From Cerasicoccus maritimus (GTDB lineage: Bacteria; Verrucomicrobiota; Verrucomicrobiia; Opitutales; Cerasicoccaceae): a stretch of 64,000 nucleotides of DNA. Shown one piece after another: positions 61,368-64,000 of this stretch; within the stretch, counting starts at the first letter, position 1, and every line of letters starts with the position of its first letter. Under the pieces are notes generated by a model, which saw only the letters and a list, made by a program, of their open reading frames with translations, searched no databases and had not been told where the DNA came from. The translations under genes were made by a program, and so were the position numbers. The stretch covers positions 1 to 64,000 of the forward strand of contig JAVDPD010000015.1 of NCBI GenBank assembly GCA_031296935.1, read 5' to 3'.

Positions 61368-61924
61368 GAGTTTGAGCTCCAAAGTGTGGCGAGTTTTTGG
61401 CGGGCGGCGTGCAGGCGGGACATCACGGTGCCGGTTTTTACACCAGTGGCGTCGGCGATTTCTTGATAACTATACCCCTTCAGCTCGCGTAAAACAAGCG
61501 CGCTTCTTTGGTCTTCAGGGAGCTGGTCAAGGGCGGCCAGCATCTCGCGCCATTGTTCATTGAGCTGGGTTTGCTTGGCCGGGGTGGGTGCGTGGGATGG
61601 CTTTTCCTCGATCTCCTCGATGGCGGTGCCGCGTTGGTGGTTGCGCTTGCGGGCGCGAATGGCGTCGAGCGCGGTATTGACGCCGATGCGGTGCAGCCAG
61701 GTGCTGAAGGAGGATTCGAAATTGTAGCGGTCGATTTTTTGCCACGCCTTGATCCAAGCTTGCTGGGCGACTTCGCGGGCCTCGGCCTCGCTGCCCATCA
61801 TGGCTAAATGCGTGCGGACGGTGCGCTCGTGGTAGCGACGGAAGAGATGGCCAAAGGCGTCCGCATCGCCGGCTTGGGCGGCTCGGATCCAGGCATCTTC
61901 TTCGGCGCGGAGGTCGTCGGGCAT
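61364..61924 (-). CDS. ECF-family RNA polymerase sigma factor
   Basis: This 186-residue sigma-70-family factor of the extracytoplasmic-function type has region 2 (GDADAFGHLFRRYHERTVRT, SSFSTWLHRIGVNTALDAIR) and region 4 (LDQLPEDQRSALVLRELKGY, YQEIADATGVKTGTVMSRLH). The linker (KPSHAPTPAKQTQLN) is typical in length. No anti-sigma factor with a membrane helix is adjacent; the coupled downstream gene encodes a secreted protein instead. Confidence 0.92.
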   Translation of the reverse strand: MPDDLRAEEDAWIRAAQAGDADAFGHLFRRYHERTVRTHLAMMGSEAEAREVAQQAWIKAWQKIDRYNFESSFSTWLHRIGVNTALDAIRARKRNHQRGTAIEEIEEKPSHAPTPAKQTQLNEQWREMLAALDQLPEDQRSALVLRELKGYSYQEIADATGVKTGTVMSRLHAARQKLATLWSSNS

Positions 61925-62105
61925 GGGTTACAGGTTAGGGGAACGATAGCCAAGGCGGGGGCGAGGGCCACGTTAAAGATCAAGAATGTCCTTGTTTTAG
62001 ACAGGCATTGTGGGCGGTTGTAGCATGGATTTTTTTTGCAATTTTAAGCGGTTCTGCTTTGCTGGCGTAAACGTTGTTTGAATAACCAATAAAACCCGAA
62101 AACTT

Positions 62106-63731
62106 ATGCCCAAGAAAAAGACTGTCTATCTGGTCGCGAACGGCGACCTTCGCTTATCTGCCAACCAGAATTGCTGGGAAGAGCAGGATAAAATGGAAAA
62201 GGAGCTGGCGGCCGTTGTGGAGTCGCTCGGCGGAAAAATCAAGCGCGCGCACGAATATAATCCCGAAGAAAAGCACGGATTTATTCAAAGTCAGCGCCAG
62301 GGTATGGATATTTTTGCCAAGATTGACCGCAAGGCGCCGCTCATCGTAGCTGAAGCAGTTTGGCAGTACTCGCACCACCTGCTGGCAGGCTTGATCTCGC
62401 ACCAGGGCCCGATTTTGACCGTGGCCAACTGGAGTGGCACTTGGCCGGGCCTCGTTGGCATGCTCAACCTCAATGGCTCGCTGACCAAGGCGGGCGTTGA
62501 ATACTCCACGCTGTGGAGCGAAAACTTCAGCGAAGACAAGGCCTTCCAAAAGAACCTCGCTGGTTGGCTGAAGACCGGTGTGGTCAAGCACCCGACCGCG
62601 CATGTGAAGAAATACACCGGCCGCACGACGCCGGCTCGCGCCAAGAAGATTGCCGAAAAGATCGCCAAGGACCTCGATACCAACAAGGCGATCATGGGCG
62701 TCTTTGATGAGTATTGTATGGGCATGTATAACGCCATGATCCCAGATGAACTGCTCTTCCAGACCGGCGTTTACAAGGAGCAGCTCAGTCAGAGCGCGCT
62801 TTTTGCCGAAATGCAGACCGTCACCAACAAGGAGGCTGAAGAGGTCTTTGCGTTCATCGAAGGCCGCGGCTTCACGTTCCACTTTGGTAAGAACGGCAAG
62901 AAGGACCTGACCAAGAAGCAGGTGCTTGAGCAGTGCAAAATGTACATTGCCGCCTGCCGCATCGGCGACCGCTTCGGCTGCGACGCAATCGGCATCCAAT
63001 ACCAACAGGGCTTGAAAGATATTTGCCCCGCGTCGGACCTCGTGGAAGGCATGCTCAACAGCACCGATCGTCCGCCAGTTAAGAATGCAAAGGGCGAGGT
63101 CATCAAGGCCGGCGAAACCTATCCGCACTTTAACGAAGTCGACGAATGCTGCGGCCTCGATGCGCTGATGACCAAGCGTGTGCACACCGCCCTCAAGCAG
63201 CCGACCGAGACCACGCTGCACGACTTGCGTTGGGGCGATTGGGATCAGTCTGGCACGACCGACGAATACGTGTGGGTGTTCCTGATCAGCGGTTCCGCGC
63301 CGGTCGAGCACCACGTGGGCGGCTGGAAGGGCAGTCATGGCTATCGTCAGCCTGACATGTATTTCCCGCTCGGCGGCAGCACGCTCCACGGCGTGGCCAA
63401 GCCCGGTGAAATCGTTTGGAGCCGTATCTTCATTGAAGAAGGCAAGCTGAAGATGGACCTCGGTCGCGCGAAGGTGATCGAACTGCCGGAAGCCGAGACG
63501 CAGCGTCGCCTCGACGAAACAACGCCGCAGTGGCCGATCATGCACGCCGTGACTTATGGTGTCAGCCGTGATCAGATGATGGCCCGTCACAAGGCGAACC
63601 ACATCAATGTAGCCTACGCCGAGTCCGCGAAGCAGGCCGACAACTGCCTCTACGCCAAGGCCGAGCTGGCCAAGCAAATGGGCATGGAAGTATCGCTCTG
63701 CGGCACCGACGCCAAAGGCACTAAACTTTAG
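62106..63731 (+). CDS. L-fucose isomerase-like protein
   Basis: This 541-residue protein resembles the L-fucose/L-arabinose isomerase fold, which interconverts aldoses and ketoses with a divalent metal. Recognisable parts are [37 protein letters not shown] and [14 protein letters not shown]; acidic residues in these blocks probably bind Mn2+. The length fits. The usual fucose-pathway partners are absent nearby. Its TAG stop is fused to a REP-like hairpin, and a terminator follows 70 bases on. Confidence 0.8.
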   Translation: MPKKKTVYLVANGDLRLSANQNCWEEQDKMEKELAAVVESLGGKIKRAHEYNPEEKHGFIQSQRQGMDIFAKIDRKAPLIVAEAVWQYSHHLLAGLISHQGPILTVANWSGTWPGLVGMLNLNGSLTKAGVEYSTLWSENFSEDKAFQKNLAGWLKTGVVKHPTAHVKKYTGRTTPARAKKIAEKIAKDLDTNKAIMGVFDEYCMGMYNAMIPDELLFQTGVYKEQLSQSALFAEMQTVTNKEAEEVFAFIEGRGFTFHFGKNGKKDLTKKQVLEQCKMYIAACRIGDRFGCDAIGIQYQQGLKDICPASDLVEGMLNSTDRPPVKNAKGEVIKAGETYPHFNEVDECCGLDALMTKRVHTALKQPTETTLHDLRWGDWDQSGTTDEYVWVFLISGSAPVEHHVGGWKGSHGYRQPDMYFPLGGSTLHGVAKPGEIVWSRIFIEEGKLKMDLGRAKVIELPEAETQRRLDETTPQWPIMHAVTYGVSRDQMMARHKANHINVAYAESAKQADNCLYAKAELAKQMGMEVSLCGTDAKGTKL

Positions 63732-63773
63732 GCAGCGTGCCGCTGCACCCATAGTTTGCCGCATTGCGGCAAA
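63731..63773 (+). repeat. Two-hairpin REP-like element (copy 4)
   Basis: GGCAGCGTGCCGCTGCACCC (63731-63750) starts with the last base of the isomerase stop codon. After 4 bases comes the perfect palindrome TTTGCCGCATTGCGGCAAA (63755-63773). Order and spacing match the copy at 18296-18338. Confidence 0.88.
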
Positions 63774-63800
63774 GCGGGGAGGCAGGGATGTTTATTTTCG

Positions 63801-63828
63801 AGCGCCAGGCGAATGTCTGGCGCTTTTT
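63801..63828 (+). terminator. Rho-independent terminator
   Basis: AGCGCCAG and CTGGCGCT form a perfect 8-bp stem with an 8-nt loop, followed by TTTT. It ends the isomerase transcript and lies 13 bases beyond the stop of the truncated minus-strand gene, so it may serve both directions. Confidence 0.85.
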
Positions 63829-63840
63829 GTCGGACGGAAC

Positions 63841-64000
63841 TTAGTTCGGCTGGAGCTCGATGGTGTCGAGCATCAGCTTCGTTGTCTGACTGGAGTCAGG
63901 CGTGCCGAGGTAAGTCAGGCGTAGCGTTTGAACGCCGGGTTGGGCAATGGTGACGTTGCCAAGATTGACTGTATCCAGGCCGGAGCTGAGGCTGCTGAGG
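63841..64000 (-). CDS. C-terminal fragment of a gene cut by the window edge
   Basis: The last 52 codons of a minus-strand gene run from the window edge to TAA at 63843-63841. The peptide includes TIAQPGVQTLRLTYLGTPDS and ends KLMLDTIELQPN. The pattern, a strand-rich tail with GVQTLRLTYL and LDTIEL, is that of carbohydrate-binding jelly-roll modules (CBM6-like) at the ends of secreted glycan-active proteins. The start and main domain lie outside the window. Confidence 0.7.
   Translation of the reverse strand, partial: LSSLSSGLDTVNLGNVTIAQPGVQTLRLTYLGTPDSSQTTKLMLDTIELQPN

Overview
The window looks like a chromosomal segment of a Verrucomicrobiota bacterium, most likely class Opitutae (Puniceicoccales-like). 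This is inferred from the gene repertoire: a PEP-CTERM protein, a Cys-type sulfatase, a heparinase-type lyase with a long C-terminal domain train, a BlaI/M56 pair with a huge extracytoplasmic extension, and many extragenic palindromes. GC is moderately high and coding density is high. No rRNA operon, CRISPR array or intact insertion sequence is visible.

Layout. 0.3-14 kb: an AraC regulator and a 1,851-aa secreted heparinase-like protein on +, then a minus-strand run (SET-domain protein, MGDG-synthase-like glycosyltransferase, small membrane protein, SCP2-like protein, class III aminotransferase, sulfatase, IclR regulator). 14-21 kb: an AcpH-like protein, a PEP-CTERM protein, DJ-1/PfpI, VOC, MgtE, and an ArsR-controlled four-domain persulfide/CoA-disulfide enzyme. 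22-27 kb: a TPR-ExbB-ExbD-TonB-like operon. 27-40 kb: the transcription/translation block tRNA-Thr, tuf, tRNA-Trp, secE, nusG, rplK, rplA, rplJ, rplL, rpoB, rpoC. 40-46 kb: BlaI with tandem operators and a 1,568-aa M56/BlaR1-like protein. 46-53 kb: HspQ/YccV, an Ada-type alkyltransferase, an IS1182-type transposase remnant, a GH2 glycosidase and a Rieske oxygenase. 53.7-61 kb: an RNA-repair locus. 61-64 kb: an ECF sigma factor, a fucose-isomerase-like protein and the end of a truncated gene.

The most interesting part is 53.7-60.9 kb. RtcR (CARF plus sigma-54 activator) is divergent from a minus-strand operon rsr (Ro60) - Y RNA/tRNA array - rtcA - rtcB, preceded by a sigma-54-type promoter. 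This matches the known Salmonella rsr-yrlBA-rtcBA logic. Between rsr and rtcA I can fold at least three RNAs with the architecture of bacterial Y RNAs: a Ro60-type stem closing a circularly permuted tRNA-like module (T arm first, then acceptor, then D arm). In the largest, the loop that caps the permuted acceptor stem contains two complete, CCA-encoding leucine tRNA genes, tRNA-Leu(CAG) and tRNA-Leu(GAG), 5 nt apart. In the second the cap is a UUCG hairpin, in the third a short hairpin. A degenerate fourth element and a low-GC hypothetical gene flanked by short direct repeats sit in the same array.

A second theme is dispersed palindromes: a 66-bp hairpin in two nearly identical copies 25 kb apart, a two-hairpin REP-like element abutting stop codons, a family of TTTGC-type palindromes with compensatory arm changes, and several compound inverted repeats in the 18.1, 21.5, 22.1 and 40.6 kb gaps. 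No transposase that could mobilise them is seen here.
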